A DNA stretch of 64,000 nucleotides from Ruminococcus callidus (GCF_020709055.1 NZ_JAJFCK010000001.1:62001-126000); one strand, 5' to 3'; shown: positions 18,152 through 27,479, counted from the stretch's first letter. Notes: generated by a model from the sequence alone, not told the origin. Numbers and translations: made by a program.

Positions 18152-18778
18152 TTAGCTCAGGACACGAACAGTTCTTCCCTTTACTTCTAATTTATTGTCA
18201 CAGAACAAGCTGACTGCTCGCGGCAAAATCAGCCACTCTGCCTCTTGCATCACACGCTTCTGCAAAATTTCAGGCGTATCATCTGGCTGTACAGCAACCG
18301 GCTTTTGCAAAATGATCGGACCGTCATCGGCAATCTCATTGACAAAATGCACCGTCGCACCCGTGTACTTGACACCACGCTCCAGCGCTGCCTCATGAAC
18401 ACGAAGCCCATAGTAGCCGGCACCACAGAAAGACGGGATCAAAGACGGATGTACATTGATGATCTGATTATGATAGGCACGAATAACCTTTTCATCCAGA
18501 ATGGTCATGAAGCCTGCCAGCACGATCAAATCCGCATACTCCTGAAACAGTGCTTCAAGAAGCGCATCCGCATACGCAGACTTTGTCGGATAGGACTTCG
18601 GAGAAAGCACCCGTGTTCCAATTCCATTTTCTTTGGCACGTACCAGCGCATATGCATCTGCATTTGACGAAATCACACAAGTGATTCGGCCGTTCGGAAT
18701 TTTTCCAGCTTTCTGCGCATCGATCAAAGCCTGCAAATTCGTTCCGCCGCCGGAAACGAGTACAACAATATTTTTCAC
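18152..18778 (-). CDS. purN: Phosphoribosylglycinamide formyltransferase (GAR transformylase)
   Basis: Transfers formyl from 10-formyl-THF to GAR, purine step three. About 208 residues. Signatures are NIVVLVSGGGTNLQALID, NVHPSLIPSF (catalytic N and H region) and VHFVNEIADDGPIILQ (catalytic Asp). Starts are GTG: the codon at 18778 (VKNIVVL) matches the usual family N-terminus and is better spaced from AAAGG; a GTG at 18787 is also possible and adds three residues. It lies between purM and purO, 16 to 50 bases apart. Confidence 0.94.
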   Translation of the reverse strand: MKNIVVLVSGGGTNLQALIDAQKAGKIPNGRITCVISSNADAYALVRAKENGIGTRVLSPKSYPTKSAYADALLEALFQEYADLIVLAGFMTILDEKVIRAYHNQIINVHPSLIPSFCGAGYYGLRVHEAALERGVKYTGATVHFVNEIADDGPIILQKPVAVQPDDTPEILQKRVMQEAEWLILPRAVSLFCDNKLEVKGRTVRVLS

Positions 18779-18803
18779 CTTCCGCACCGCCTTTCGTACA
18801 AAC

Positions 18804-19838
18804 TTATCCTAAAATAACGCCCTCGTCAGACTCTACCAGTTCACCCAGCACATAGGCAGTTTCGCCGGCTTCGTTCAGTACACGAACTGCACGGTCTGCA
18901 TCTTCCGCAGAAACGCAAACCATCATGCCAACGCCCATGTTAAATGTATTAAACATATCATGTTCCGGAATGTTTCCGGTTTTTGCAATCAGATCAAAAA
19001 TCGGGAGAACCTGAACATCATTACGGTTGATTTTTGCGGAAAGTCCCTTCTTCAGTGCACGGGGAATATTCTCGTAGAAGCCGCCGCCTGTGATGTGTGC
19101 AATAGACTTTACAGGAACTTCCTGCAGCAGGCTCTGGATTGCAGACACATAGATCTTGGTCGGTGTCAGCAGACACTCGCCAAGAGTGGTACCCAGATCT
19201 GGAAAATACCGTGCCAGATTCTGGCTGTTTACGGTGAATACGTTCCGAATCAGAGAATATCCGTTAGAATGTACACCGCTGGACTGCAGGGCGATCAGCA
19301 CATCGCCAGCCTTCTGTGTGTTGGAATCCAGAATCTTGTTCCGATCTACCACACCAACGGCAAAACCAGCGACATCATACTCGTCCTCCGGATAGAAGCC
19401 CGGCATCTCGGCAGTTTCGCCGCCAACCAGTGCGCAGTCTGCCTGTACGCAGCCCTCAGCCACACCGGAAACAATTGCTGCAACCTTTTCCGGAACGTTT
19501 TTTCCCAGTGCAATGTAGTCCAGGAAGAACTGCGGCTTTGCACCACAGCAAATGATATCGTTTACGCACATTGCCACGCAGTCAATACCGATTGTAGTAT
19601 GTTTGTCCATCAGAAAGGCGATTTTCAGCTTTGTGCCGACACCATCTGTACCGGAAACCAATACTGGCTGCTGCATTCCAGCCACGTCAAGTGCATAAAG
19701 ACCGCCAAAGCCGCCAATATCTGTCAAAACATTTTGCGTCATGGTTCTGGCAATGTGGGACTTCATCAACGCGACTGCCTTATAGCCAGCGGTGACGTCT
19801 ACGCCTGCCTTTTTATAGCTCTCTGAATAGCTCTCCAT
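18804..19838 (-). CDS. purM: Phosphoribosylformylglycinamidine cyclo-ligase (AIR synthetase)
   Basis: Purine step five: ATP-dependent closure of FGAM to AIR. The 344 residues are the normal length. Motifs include [45 protein letters not shown] and the C-terminal [18 protein letters not shown] lies upstream of the ATG. It follows purF by 30 bases and precedes purN. The formylglycinamidine synthase genes (purL and partners) needed between PurN and PurM are not in the window. Confidence 0.96.
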   Translation of the reverse strand: MESYSESYKKAGVDVTAGYKAVALMKSHIARTMTQNVLTDIGGFGGLYALDVAGMQQPVLVSGTDGVGTKLKIAFLMDKHTTIGIDCVAMCVNDIICCGAKPQFFLDYIALGKNVPEKVAAIVSGVAEGCVQADCALVGGETAEMPGFYPEDEYDVAGFAVGVVDRNKILDSNTQKAGDVLIALQSSGVHSNGYSLIRNVFTVNSQNLARYFPDLGTTLGECLLTPTKIYVSAIQSLLQEVPVKSIAHITGGGFYENIPRALKKGLSAKINRNDVQVLPIFDLIAKTGNIPEHDMFNTFNMGVGMMVCVSAEDADRAVRVLNEAGETAYVLGELVESDEGVILG

Positions 19839-19868
19839 GATTTCGTTTTACCTCCGTTTTTTGTCCTG

Positions 19869-21311
19869 TTATTCTTCGCCAATCTTCTTTTCAAACTTAT
19901 CCTTTGGCATTTCCTTTGGAACTTCGATGGGATAGTTGCCGGTAAAGCATGCCGTACAGAATCCCTCCATGGGCTTCATTTCCGGCGATGCCAGCGACTG
20001 CACCCCATCTATGCTCAAATATCCCAATGTGTCAGCGCCAATATGTTTACAAATTTCCGGAATGGTCATCTGACAGGCAATCAGATTTTCTTTGCTGTCA
20101 ATGTCCACGCCAAAATGGCAGGGGTTTGTAAACGGCGGACATGAGATCCGCATATGCACTTCCCGTGCACCAGCCTCCCGCAGCAGATTTACGATCCGCT
20201 GACAGGTCGTGCCACGCACAATACTGTCGTCCACCAGAATGACACGCTTCCCAGCGACCACACTTTTTACGACATTCAACTTGATCCGAACAGAATCTGT
20301 CCGCATTTTCTGAGAGGGCTGAATGAATGTTCTCCCCACGTAACGATTCTTGACAAAACCAACTTCATAAGGAATTCCGGAAGCCTGCGAAACGCCAAGC
20401 GCAGCATCCAAACCGCTGTCCGGAACACCGATGACTACATCCGCTTCTACCGGATGCTCTTTCCACAACAGCTTTCCGGCACGGATTCTCGCATCATGCA
20501 CACAGCATCCATTGATCACCGAATCTGGACGGGCAAAGTAAACATATTCGAAAACGCAAAGACTGGGTTTTCTTCCGCAATGCGTCCGAATGGAGCGGAC
20601 TGACTCGCTGTCCACGACAACAATCTCTCCCGGTTCTACTTCCCGTTCAAACTCAGCACCCACACTGTCCAGTGCACAGGTCTCCGATGCAAAGACAATG
20701 CTGCCATCCTTGCACTTTCCCATGCACAGCGGACGGAAGCCATTAGGATCCCGTGCTGCGATCAATTTCTGCGGCGACATCACAACCAGCGAATATGCGC
20801 CACGAAGATCATACATCGCATACTCTACAGCTTCCTCAATAGAGGAACGCTTCAGACGCTGTTCCGTCACTGCATAAGAAATGACTTCTGTATCATTGGT
20901 TGTGTGAAAAATAGCGCCTTTCAGCTCATATTTTTTTCGCAATTCATGTGCATTTACCAGATTTCCGTTATGTGCAATCGACATCGGTCCTTTCACATGA
21001 CGCACAACGATTGGCTGCGCATTAGAACGGCTTGGCTTTCCGGTAGTTGAATATCTCACATGACCGATTGAAATATTCCCTTGTCCGAGTCTTTCAATCT
21101 GATCGTGATGAAATACTTCCGGTACCAGTCCGAGATCTTTATGATGTGAAAAAATTCCTCTGTCATTTACAACGATTCCGCAGCTCTCCTGTCCACGATG
21201 TTGCAGCGCATAGAGTGCCGCGTAAGTCATTGCTGCCACGTCTGTCGTCTGCGGAGAATAAACGCCAAATACACCGCATTCCTCATGCAGTCCTGTCATC
21301 AACTCAATCAT
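19869..21311 (-). CDS. purF: Amidophosphoribosyltransferase (glutamine PRPP amidotransferase)
   Basis: Committed step of purine synthesis: PRPP plus glutamine to phosphoribosylamine. With the start at 21311 the protein is 480 residues with an 11-residue propeptide before Cys12 (HEECGVFGVY), the Ntn nucleophile. The glutaminase motifs VRYSTTGK, HNGNLVN and TNDTE are intact. The phosphoribosyltransferase has the PRPP loop VILVDDSIVRGTT. Cysteines in ISCPPF and FCTACF fit the Bacillus-type iron-sulfur cluster. Its ATG overlaps the stop of a second purF-like gene (ATGA), so the two are coupled. Confidence 0.95.
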   Translation of the reverse strand: MIELMTGLHEECGVFGVYSPQTTDVAAMTYAALYALQHRGQESCGIVVNDRGIFSHHKDLGLVPEVFHHDQIERLGQGNISIGHVRYSTTGKPSRSNAQPIVVRHVKGPMSIAHNGNLVNAHELRKKYELKGAIFHTTNDTEVISYAVTEQRLKRSSIEEAVEYAMYDLRGAYSLVVMSPQKLIAARDPNGFRPLCMGKCKDGSIVFASETCALDSVGAEFEREVEPGEIVVVDSESVRSIRTHCGRKPSLCVFEYVYFARPDSVINGCCVHDARIRAGKLLWKEHPVEADVVIGVPDSGLDAALGVSQASGIPYEVGFVKNRYVGRTFIQPSQKMRTDSVRIKLNVVKSVVAGKRVILVDDSIVRGTTCQRIVNLLREAGAREVHMRISCPPFTNPCHFGVDIDSKENLIACQMTIPEICKHIGADTLGYLSIDGVQSLASPEMKPMEGFCTACFTGNYPIEVPKEMPKDKFEKKIGEE

Positions 21312-22729
21312 TCCCTTCCATTCCAGCAATAGGAACACAGGTGACATTCCGGTTTCCCGACTGCTTGAATCGTGCCTTCCAAAGACTGGAATTCCAAAGA
21401 TGTCAGCTTCAACCGCCGACAAATCTCATCCCGAAGCAGCTTACCACGTTCTGTATTAGCATTGCTGTACTCATCAATGTACTGTATTCCTGCAATCCCC
21501 TCGTTTTCATCAATAATCTGTCTGGCAATCAGTTCCAGCTCAGATGTGCTTCTGGAAAAGTTCAGGTATTTACAGCCATACATAATCGGCGGACAGGCAG
21601 ATCGCATGTGAACTTCCTTCGCACCGTTTTCATAGAGAAACTCTACCGTTTCCCGCATTTGTGTGCCTCTTACAATGCTGTCATCTACAAACAAAAGCTT
21701 CTTTCCGCGAATCAATTCCGGAACAGGAATCAGTTTCATTTTTGCAACACGATTCCGCATGGATTGATTTGTCGGCATAAAGCTTCTCGGCCATGTCGGG
21801 GTGTACTTGATAAAAGGTCTAGCAAACGGAATTCCGCTCTTATTGGCATAGCCAATGGCATGGGGAACGCCGGAATCCGGAATACCGCAAACAAAATCCA
21901 CATCCGGAAGCTTTCCGTTTTTCATATCCGACTCTGCCATGATCTCGCCGTTTCGTGTCCGCATCAGCTCCACGTTTACGCCCTCGTAGCAGGCAGTTGG
22001 ATATCCATAGTATGTCCAGAGGAACGTACAGATTTTCATCTGATCGGTTCCCTCCGCCAAAATTTCGTAGCCATCCTTTGTTAGCTTCAGGATCTCTCCT
22101 GCTTTTAATTCATGACACGTCTCATATCCAAGCTTCTGATAGGCGAACGACTCAAAGGAAAAGCAATATCCATCGGAACGCTCTCCAATCAAAATGGGAA
22201 GGCGACCACTTTTGTCTCGTGCGCAAAGAATTGAATCCTCTGTCATGATTGCCAGAGACATGGTACCTTCAATTTTTTCCTGTGCATAACGGATGCCCTC
22301 CACAAAAGAGGACTTCTGTGCGATCAATGCACCGATCAAGCCACCGGAATTGATGCTTCCGCTGCTCATTGTCTCAAAGTTGGCGCATCCATTTTCCAGC
22401 AGCTCTTCGGAAAGCTCTCTGGCATTCTGAATGACGCCGATAGAACAAACTGCATAAAGTCCCAGCTTGGACCGCACCATAATCGGCTGAGGGTCTGTAT
22501 CGCTAATGCAGCCGATACAGATATTGCCCCTCATTTTTTCTACATCTTTTTCAAATTTTGTCCGGAAAGGAGAGTTTTCAATGCTGTGAATGTTTCGCTG
22601 AAATCCCAGTTCCTTTGCATAAGATGTCATACCGCCACGTCTTGTTCCAAGATGAGAGTGATAGTCTGTTCCAAAAAAAACGTCCGAAATGCAGTCGTTG
22701 GCGGAAACTGCGCCAAAAAATCCACCCAT
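21308..22729 (-). CDS. PurF paralogue with degenerate glutaminase site
   Basis: A 473-residue protein colinear with PurF but changed in the glutaminase half. The nucleophile Cys is absent (MGGFFGAVS replaces CGVFGI), and the RYSTTG, HNGNL and TNDTE motifs of its neighbour are replaced by GCISDTD, SIGVIQNA and MSSGSI. The phosphoribosyltransferase half keeps VCGIPDSGVPHA, TNQSMRNRVAKMK and the PRPP loop LLFVDDSIVRGTQ, plus a C-terminal CHLC. It cannot use glutamine by the usual chemistry. It may be ammonia-dependent, or a partner or regulator of PurF, with which it is coupled. GGAG precedes the ATG and purC lies 3 bases upstream. Similar proteins occur in other Clostridia, from memory. Confidence 0.9.
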   Translation of the reverse strand: MGGFFGAVSANDCISDVFFGTDYHSHLGTRRGGMTSYAKELGFQRNIHSIENSPFRTKFEKDVEKMRGNICIGCISDTDPQPIMVRSKLGLYAVCSIGVIQNARELSEELLENGCANFETMSSGSINSGGLIGALIAQKSSFVEGIRYAQEKIEGTMSLAIMTEDSILCARDKSGRLPILIGERSDGYCFSFESFAYQKLGYETCHELKAGEILKLTKDGYEILAEGTDQMKICTFLWTYYGYPTACYEGVNVELMRTRNGEIMAESDMKNGKLPDVDFVCGIPDSGVPHAIGYANKSGIPFARPFIKYTPTWPRSFMPTNQSMRNRVAKMKLIPVPELIRGKKLLFVDDSIVRGTQMRETVEFLYENGAKEVHMRSACPPIMYGCKYLNFSRSTSELELIARQIIDENEGIAGIQYIDEYSNANTERGKLLRDEICRRLKLTSLEFQSLEGTIQAVGKPECHLCSYCWNGRE

Positions 22730-22732
22730 TGA

Positions 22733-23452
22733 TTATTCTCCAAAGATACGCTTCATGACTTCATGATAAGCCTCTTCGGTACCGCCCATATCTCTGCGGA
22801 AACGATCCTTGTCCAGCTTCTCGTTGGTCTTAACATCCCACAGACGGCAGGTATCCGGAGAAATCTCATCTGCCAGAATGATGGTGCCATCTGCCAGGCG
22901 TCCGAATTCAATCTTGAAGTCGATCAAACGAATGCCGATGCTGAGGAAGAACTTCTTCAGAACTTCGTTAACTTTGCGAGTATAGTTCTTAATGGTGTCG
23001 ATTTCTTCCTGTGTTGCCAAACCCAGTGCCAGTGCATAGTCATCATTGATGAACGGATCGTTCAGTTCATCGCACTTGTAGCTGAACTCCACAATCGGGC
23101 AGAGCAGTGCCTTACCCTCTTCTACGCCCATGCGCTTAGAAAAGCTGCCGGCAGCTACATTTCTTACAATCACTTCCAGCGGAACAATGGAAACCTTCTT
23201 GACTGCGGTTTCACGATCGCTCAGTTCCTCTACCAGATGGGTCGGAACGCCTTCCTTTGCCAGCTGCTTCATGATGTAGTTGGACATGCGGTTGTTGATA
23301 ACGCCCTTACCAACAATCGTACCCTTCTTTTCGCCATTGAATGCGGTTGCGTCATCCTTGTAGTCTACAATTACAACTTCCGGATCCTGTGTTGCGAATA
23401 CTTTCTTAGCCTTGCCCTCATAGAGCTGTTCTTTCTTTTCCCAGTTTGCCAT
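22733..23452 (-). CDS. purC: Phosphoribosylaminoimidazole-succinocarboxamide synthase (SAICAR synthetase)
   Basis: Joins aspartate to CAIR with ATP. The 239-residue protein has [14 protein letters not shown], the [12 protein letters not shown] stretch, [18 protein letters not shown] and [14 protein letters not shown], all hallmarks of PurC. The start at 23452 is set by GGAGG 7 bases upstream; in-frame codons before it extend into the leader. It is second in the operon, about 90 bases after purE. Confidence 0.96.
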   Translation of the reverse strand: MANWEKKEQLYEGKAKKVFATQDPEVVIVDYKDDATAFNGEKKGTIVGKGVINNRMSNYIMKQLAKEGVPTHLVEELSDRETAVKKVSIVPLEVIVRNVAAGSFSKRMGVEEGKALLCPIVEFSYKCDELNDPFINDDYALALGLATQEEIDTIKNYTRKVNEVLKKFFLSIGIRLIDFKIEFGRLADGTIILADEISPDTCRLWDVKTNEKLDKDRFRRDMGGTEEAYHEVMKRIFGE

Positions 23453-23540
23453 TTTTGTTTCCTCCATATTTTTTAATTTACAATTTAAATCAGAATCCAT
23501 TCTCAGCAAATCCGCTGAAACAGACTCTCAATCAGCAGCA

Positions 23541-24038
23541 TCAGGAATGATATTCTGCCGAAATCTTTGCGTCTTTTTCCTTTACGCCCTGTTCCATATC
23601 CGCTTTCATCTGTTCCAGCTTGGCATCAATTTCCGGATCCGACAGAGCAAGCATCTGTGCAGCCAGAATTGCTGCATTTGCTGCACCATCAATTGCAACA
23701 GTAGCCACCGGAATGCCCTTCGGCATCTGAACCGTTGCCAGCAGTGCATCCAATCCATCCAAAGTTGAGGACTTTACTGGAATTCCGATTACCGGCAGTG
23801 TGGTATGCGCAGCCAGAACGCCGCCCAGATGTGCTGCCTTTCCAGCTGCTGCCAGAATGACACCAAATCCATTTTTCTTTGCGTTCCCTGCAAATTCTGC
23901 TGCCAGCGCCGGCGTTCTGTGAGCCGACATGACATGCACTTCGTAGGAAATTCCAAAATGGTCCAGTTCTGTCAAGGCGCCCTTAACAACTGGCAGGTCG
24001 CTGTCGCTTCCCATAATTACTGCTACTTTTTTTGCCAT
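23541..24038 (-). CDS. purE: N5-carboxyaminoimidazole ribonucleotide mutase
   Basis: Rearranges N5-CAIR to CAIR (class I PurE). The 165 residues carry VIMGSDSDLPVV, SAHRTP (catalytic His), LAAAGKAAHLGGVLAA, PVIGIPV and LDALLATVQMPKGIPVATVAIDGA. GGAGG precedes the ATG at 24038; an in-frame start 13 codons upstream lacks a ribosome binding site. It is the first purine gene; purK is not adjacent, so the N5-CAIR supply is not visible here. Confidence 0.96.
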   Translation of the reverse strand: MAKKVAVIMGSDSDLPVVKGALTELDHFGISYEVHVMSAHRTPALAAEFAGNAKKNGFGVILAAAGKAAHLGGVLAAHTTLPVIGIPVKSSTLDGLDALLATVQMPKGIPVATVAIDGAANAAILAAQMLALSDPEIDAKLEQMKADMEQGVKEKDAKISAEYHS

Positions 24039-24094
24039 ACGAATTCCTCCTGATTTCAAGCTGAACAGTCGCCACACGGGCGATTTCTACGCTT

Positions 24095-24122
24095 TCTATA
24101 TTGATCTGTTCAAAAGAATCAA
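24095..24122 (-). promoter_or_regulatory. Candidate promoter of the purine operon
   Basis: TTGATT (24117-24122), a 16-base spacer and TATAGA (24095-24100) on the minus strand, about 55 bases before purE. Matches are moderate. It overlaps an inverted repeat that could be an operator. Readthrough from the upstream glycosyltransferase unit is an alternative source of transcripts. Confidence 0.4.
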
Positions 24123-24130
24123 ACAGATCA
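24102..24130. promoter_or_regulatory. Inverted repeat TGATCTGTT-N11-AACAGATCA before purE
   Basis: Perfect 9-base arms separated by 11 bases, upstream of purE and overlapping the -35 of the candidate promoter. There is no T-run on either side, so a terminator is unlikely. It could be an operator for purine control; I do not recognise it as a PurR box or purine riboswitch. Confidence 0.4.
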
Positions 24131-24147
24131 TGAACAGAGCCGCAGTT

Positions 24148-25083
24148 CTAATTGATCTGCAATCCTGTTATCATCCAAGTTCCATCTGTTCCCTCTGCAA
24201 TGTTCATGATGCAGGTGTAATGCCTTTCTCCTTTTTGGAATCCAATCTGCCACACAAAAGAGCCAGCCTCATTTTCGGACAGGTAGATATCCTCATCCCA
24301 TTGAATCGAGTCCGCATTTTCCACTGCAAAAGATTGCAGGACACTTTTTTCATGCTCAGAATCTGTGATTTTTGCCACAGATTCCGTATCCTGTGTGCGA
24401 AGCAGGGACAGGCACTGCTGCACTACATCCGCCATAGCACGCCATTGGTTCGGAAACAGCTGATCAATGGAAAGGGCCGCATCATAATTGACAGAAAAAG
24501 TGGTATTTTCATCGGTTCGAATCAACTCCATCTTTTTCAGCGTCAATGTATCATCAGAAATCACAAAAGAAAAAGAATCTTTTCCTTTTCTCAATGTGAT
24601 CTGATCTTTTTCTGCTTGACAGTCATCCCATGTGCAGGCGTTTTCCGCACGAAACGAATCGTCATACAAGACAAACCGTCCGCAACTAGAATCTGCAAAC
24701 GATGCCAAATAAAAAGAAGATGTCAGCGTTTGAATTTCGGAATAGACGAAAGGGACGATTACATTTCCCTCCAAATCCAAAATTCCGGTTTGACCGCCGC
24801 CCGCCTCTGTTTGCGTCGCCACAACATAGTCAGTACCGATAAAATACAAGTGCTTCCACATGGCTTCAATGACCATATTTCCAGAAGAATCTGCCACACC
24901 ATACATATGCATTTCATTTTCTGTGATTCGATTTCCATTAGAGCTCACACTGTCGTCTGCTGACTGTACGTGATTTTCCTTTGAACTTTTCGAAACATCC
25001 AGAGAAAAACTAACCGTTGCAATTACCAATAAAACCAATACAACTATTAGGATTCCCATGAGCAGTTTGGTGTGTTTATTCAT
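24148..25083 (-). CDS. Membrane-anchored WG-repeat-like protein, function unknown
   Basis: A 311-residue protein with one N-terminal transmembrane helix (about residues 7-28, LLMGILIVVLVLLVIATVSF) and a long exported domain. Two WG-like units are visible (YGVADSSGNMVIEAMW and TGILDLEGNVIVPFVY), as in KWG/WG-repeat proteins. The C-terminal third has no recognised domain. The ATG at 25083 has AGGAG 8 bases upstream; a GTG at 25104 is less likely. It follows the GT2 gene by 24 bases and probably shares its promoter. No catalytic motif is seen. Confidence 0.75.
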   Translation of the reverse strand: MNKHTKLLMGILIVVLVLLVIATVSFSLDVSKSSKENHVQSADDSVSSNGNRITENEMHMYGVADSSGNMVIEAMWKHLYFIGTDYVVATQTEAGGGQTGILDLEGNVIVPFVYSEIQTLTSSFYLASFADSSCGRFVLYDDSFRAENACTWDDCQAEKDQITLRKGKDSFSFVISDDTLTLKKMELIRTDENTTFSVNYDAALSIDQLFPNQWRAMADVVQQCLSLLRTQDTESVAKITDSEHEKSVLQSFAVENADSIQWDEDIYLSENEAGSFVWQIGFQKGERHYTCIMNIAEGTDGTWMITGLQIN

Positions 25084-25107
25084 ATAACAGATCTCCTGCA
25101 CCACGCA

Positions 25108-26103
25108 TTATTCTGCTTCCTTTTCTGTCCCTTGTTCTTTTGTCTCTGATTCTCGTGGAATGTCTTTCTCAGTTTCTGCGACCAGGTAAATCGGACGCTT
25201 TTTGGTTTCCAAATAAGTTTTTGCCAAATATTGTCCTAAAATTCCGGTACAGAACAGCTGCAAGCCGCCCATAAAGAAAATGGCGCAAATCAAAGTTGGG
25301 AAGCCCTTTTCGGTTTCACCAAAGAAGATTGTCTTAATAATGAAAACAATCACCATCACAAATGCCAGCAGACAGCTGATGACACCGAGGAAAGAAGAGA
25401 GCGCAAGGGGCGCTGTGGAAAATGCAAAGAATCCCTCCAGCGCATAGCGAAACAGCTTCCAGAACGACCATGTACTCGTCCCGGCAGCACGCTCCACATT
25501 CTCGTACTCAATGTATTTGGTGCGAAATCCAACCCAGCTGAAAATACCTTTGGAAAACCGGTTATATTCCCGCATAGAGAGAATAGAGTCCACCATCTGT
25601 CTTGTCATAAAGCGAAAATCCTGTGCACCGTCTACAATTTCCGTCTGAGAAATCTTGTTCATGATCTTGTAGAATTTTCGGGAGAACCACGACAACAGCT
25701 TTGGCTCTCCTTTTCGGCTCACGCGTCTTGTTGTGGCACAGTCATATTCACCGCTGAGCACATAATTGTACATCTCCGGCAAAAATGCAGGCGGATGCTG
25801 CAAATCCGCATCCATGACAACGACATAATCACCCGATGCATTTTCCAAACCGGCGAACATGCCGGCTTCTTTTCCAAAATTCCGGGAAAACGAGATATAC
25901 CGCACTCTGGAATCTGCTTTTGCCAGTTCCCGGAGTTTAGACAGCGTTCCGTCCCGTGAACCATCATTGATAAAAAGCAACTCAAAATCCGTATCCGGAT
26001 GCTCCTGCCGAATTTCCGTCATTACTTTTTGAATCTCTGTATAGAAAAGCGGCAGCACTTCCTGCTCATTATAGCAGGGCACTACAACAGAAATTTTTTT
26101 CAT
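25108..26103 (-). CDS. GT2 polyprenyl-phosphate glycosyltransferase (GtrB/DPM1-like)
   Basis: Transfers a sugar from a nucleotide donor to polyprenyl phosphate at the inner membrane face, by family analogy. The 331 residues have a GT-A domain (ISVVVPCYNEQEVLP, FINDGSRDGT, and the metal-binding VMDADLQHPP around residue 100) and two C-terminal membrane helices (about 230-260 and 268-293), the usual GtrB layout. The start at 26103 is 6 bases from GGGG; an ATG two codons upstream is possible. A strong promoter lies about 115 bases upstream. The sugar and final acceptor cannot be told. Confidence 0.88.
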   Translation of the reverse strand: MKKISVVVPCYNEQEVLPLFYTEIQKVMTEIRQEHPDTDFELLFINDGSRDGTLSKLRELAKADSRVRYISFSRNFGKEAGMFAGLENASGDYVVVMDADLQHPPAFLPEMYNYVLSGEYDCATTRRVSRKGEPKLLSWFSRKFYKIMNKISQTEIVDGAQDFRFMTRQMVDSILSMREYNRFSKGIFSWVGFRTKYIEYENVERAAGTSTWSFWKLFRYALEGFFAFSTAPLALSSFLGVISCLLAFVMVIVFIIKTIFFGETEKGFPTLICAIFFMGGLQLFCTGILGQYLAKTYLETKKRPIYLVAETEKDIPRESETKEQGTEKEAE

Positions 26104-26220
26104 AGTCATCCCCTTCTGTCATCCGGCAAAGGCTCTAACATTTTAAGCCACGCCGCATTCCAATCAGTCCGCATCTTTTTTTCGAGAACACTGTTCCGTT
26201 TCGTTCGACACGCTTTCTTT

Positions 26221-26249
26221 ATTATACCACCTTTTTCCCCACTTTACAA
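26221..26249 (-). promoter_or_regulatory. SigA-type promoter of the glycosyltransferase unit
   Basis: TTGTAA (26244-26249), a 17-base spacer and TATAAT (26221-26226) on the minus strand, about 115 bases before the GT2 start. Confidence 0.75.
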
Positions 26250-26304
26250 GACCTTGCGAGGAATATTTTTTTCAAATTCAAAAACAAATGTCCTGCAAGC
26301 ACGT

Positions 26305-26802
26305 TCAAATTTCACGCAAAAAAGAAATCAGACGATTCTTGTAATTGTCTGAACGGTATGTCATACTTTGCAGCAGCGCAAAAAACGTCTCTTTGTCCGC
26401 CAATCGGAGCGCCTGCACTTCAGATTCCTGCATTTTGCACTGTTCCAATGTAAACGGCATGCAGATATAGTAGACATCATGGAATGTATGTTTCCGTTGA
26501 TCTCGGAATAAGAACTGCATCTTTTCCCGTGACAGCTGAAGCCCGATTTCCTCCTGCGCTTCCCGAAGCGCACCGTCCAGACTGTTTTCTCCGGCATCTA
26601 CAGCACCGGCAGTGATATCCCACACGCCGGGTCTGGTTGCCTTAATTGCTGAGCGCTGCTGAATCAAAAAGCGACCGTCCAAATTTCGGAGAATGACATG
26701 CGTACAGAGGACATATTCTCCCTCTTGAAGTGAAGACCCCCGCAGTACTGTTTTTCCCGTCTTTTTTCCAGACACATCATAAACATCCATCCATTCTTCC
26801 AT
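26305..26802 (-). CDS. Nudix hydrolase
   Basis: A 165-residue protein with a complete Nudix box GX5EX7REUXEEXGU, beginning GAVDAGEN and ending REAQEEIGL, around residues 67-89. The N-terminal layout (MDVYDVSGKKTGKTVLRG, then QEGEYVLCTHVILRN) resembles the isopentenyl-diphosphate isomerase-like and YfcD-like Nudix group. The true substrate (a nucleotide diphosphate or prenyl diphosphate) cannot be judged from sequence. It is a single-gene unit with its own promoter, divergent from the zinc-ribbon gene cluster. Confidence 0.9.
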   Translation of the reverse strand: MEEWMDVYDVSGKKTGKTVLRGSSLQEGEYVLCTHVILRNLDGRFLIQQRSAIKATRPGVWDITAGAVDAGENSLDGALREAQEEIGLQLSREKMQFLFRDQRKHTFHDVYYICMPFTLEQCKMQESEVQALRLADKETFFALLQSMTYRSDNYKNRLISFLREI

Positions 26803-26850
26803 TGCAATCCAACCTCTTTCGCAAAATTCATATGATTTCTTCTATTCTAT

Positions 26851-26880
26851 ATTGTAGCATGAAAACTATAATTTCGTCAA
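26851..26880 (-). promoter_or_regulatory. SigA-type promoter of the Nudix gene
   Basis: TTGACG (26875-26880), an 18-base spacer and TACAAT (26851-26856) on the minus strand, about 50 bases before the start codon. Confidence 0.7.
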
Positions 26881-26959
26881 GTGAAAATTTGATTTTTAAG
26901 GAATTCGTTCCCTTTTCCCCGGAATATTCTGAAAATTGGATGAAAATTCGAAAAAGCAC

Positions 26960-26988
26960 TTTTCTTTCTGGAAAAAATATGGTATACT
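26960..26988 (+). promoter_or_regulatory. Extended -10 promoter of the zinc-ribbon/DUF5685/DnaJ cluster
   Basis: TGG-TATACT (-10 at 26983-26988) with a weak TTTTCT 17 bases upstream. It is divergent from the Nudix promoter and 78 bases before the first gene. Confidence 0.55.
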
Positions 26989-27065
26989 GGTAAGCAAAGC
27001 TTCTCACAATAGATTCTGCACCACGCAAAATTCTTATTGTTCTAAACAGAAAGGTTGGATGCTCA

Positions 27066-27470
27066 ATGCCAGATTTGAAAAAACGATACTCCCAATGGAT
27101 GCAGGGCAGATACGGCGGAAATGATAAGCTAAATCTTTTTCTGCTGGGCGCATTCTTAGTTCTCATTGTAATTGCAGCGCTTCTTCAGCTTCGAATTCTG
27201 GACATTCCAGCCTTTTTGGTTCTCATCTACGCATATTACCGCATTCTCTCCAAAAACATTGAGGCACGAGTTGCTGAAAATCGGAAGTTCGAGCTTGGCT
27301 TGGAAAAAGTTTTTGGCATATTTCAAAGTCCGGAGAAAAAGAGCGCGCGGAGAATCTATCGAATTTTTCCGTGTCCTCAGTGCGGTCAAAAGCTGCGCAT
27401 TCCAAAAGGTCACGGCAAGGTGAGCGTCACCTGTCCAAAATGCCACAAAGAATTTATGAAACGGAGTTAA
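27066..27470 (+). CDS. Membrane protein with C-terminal zinc ribbon
   Basis: A 134-residue protein with two predicted membrane helices (about residues 23-42 and 47-64) and a C-terminal zinc ribbon with paired CPQC and CPKC knuckles (about 102-127). The N-terminal part (DLKKRYSQWMQGRYGGNDKL) is basic and probably cytoplasmic, so the ribbon should face the cytoplasm too. AAAGG precedes the ATG. A DUF5685 gene follows after 9 bases and a DnaJ-like gene after that, suggesting a shared task in assembly or quality control at the membrane. Function unknown. Confidence 0.8.
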   Translation: MPDLKKRYSQWMQGRYGGNDKLNLFLLGAFLVLIVIAALLQLRILDIPAFLVLIYAYYRILSKNIEARVAENRKFELGLEKVFGIFQSPEKKSARRIYRIFPCPQCGQKLRIPKGHGKVSVTCPKCHKEFMKRS

Positions 27471-27479
27471 ATCACAGCA

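Noticed and set aside
24102..24130. The inverted repeat before purE as a terminator
   Set aside because: Neither strand has a T-run after the stem.
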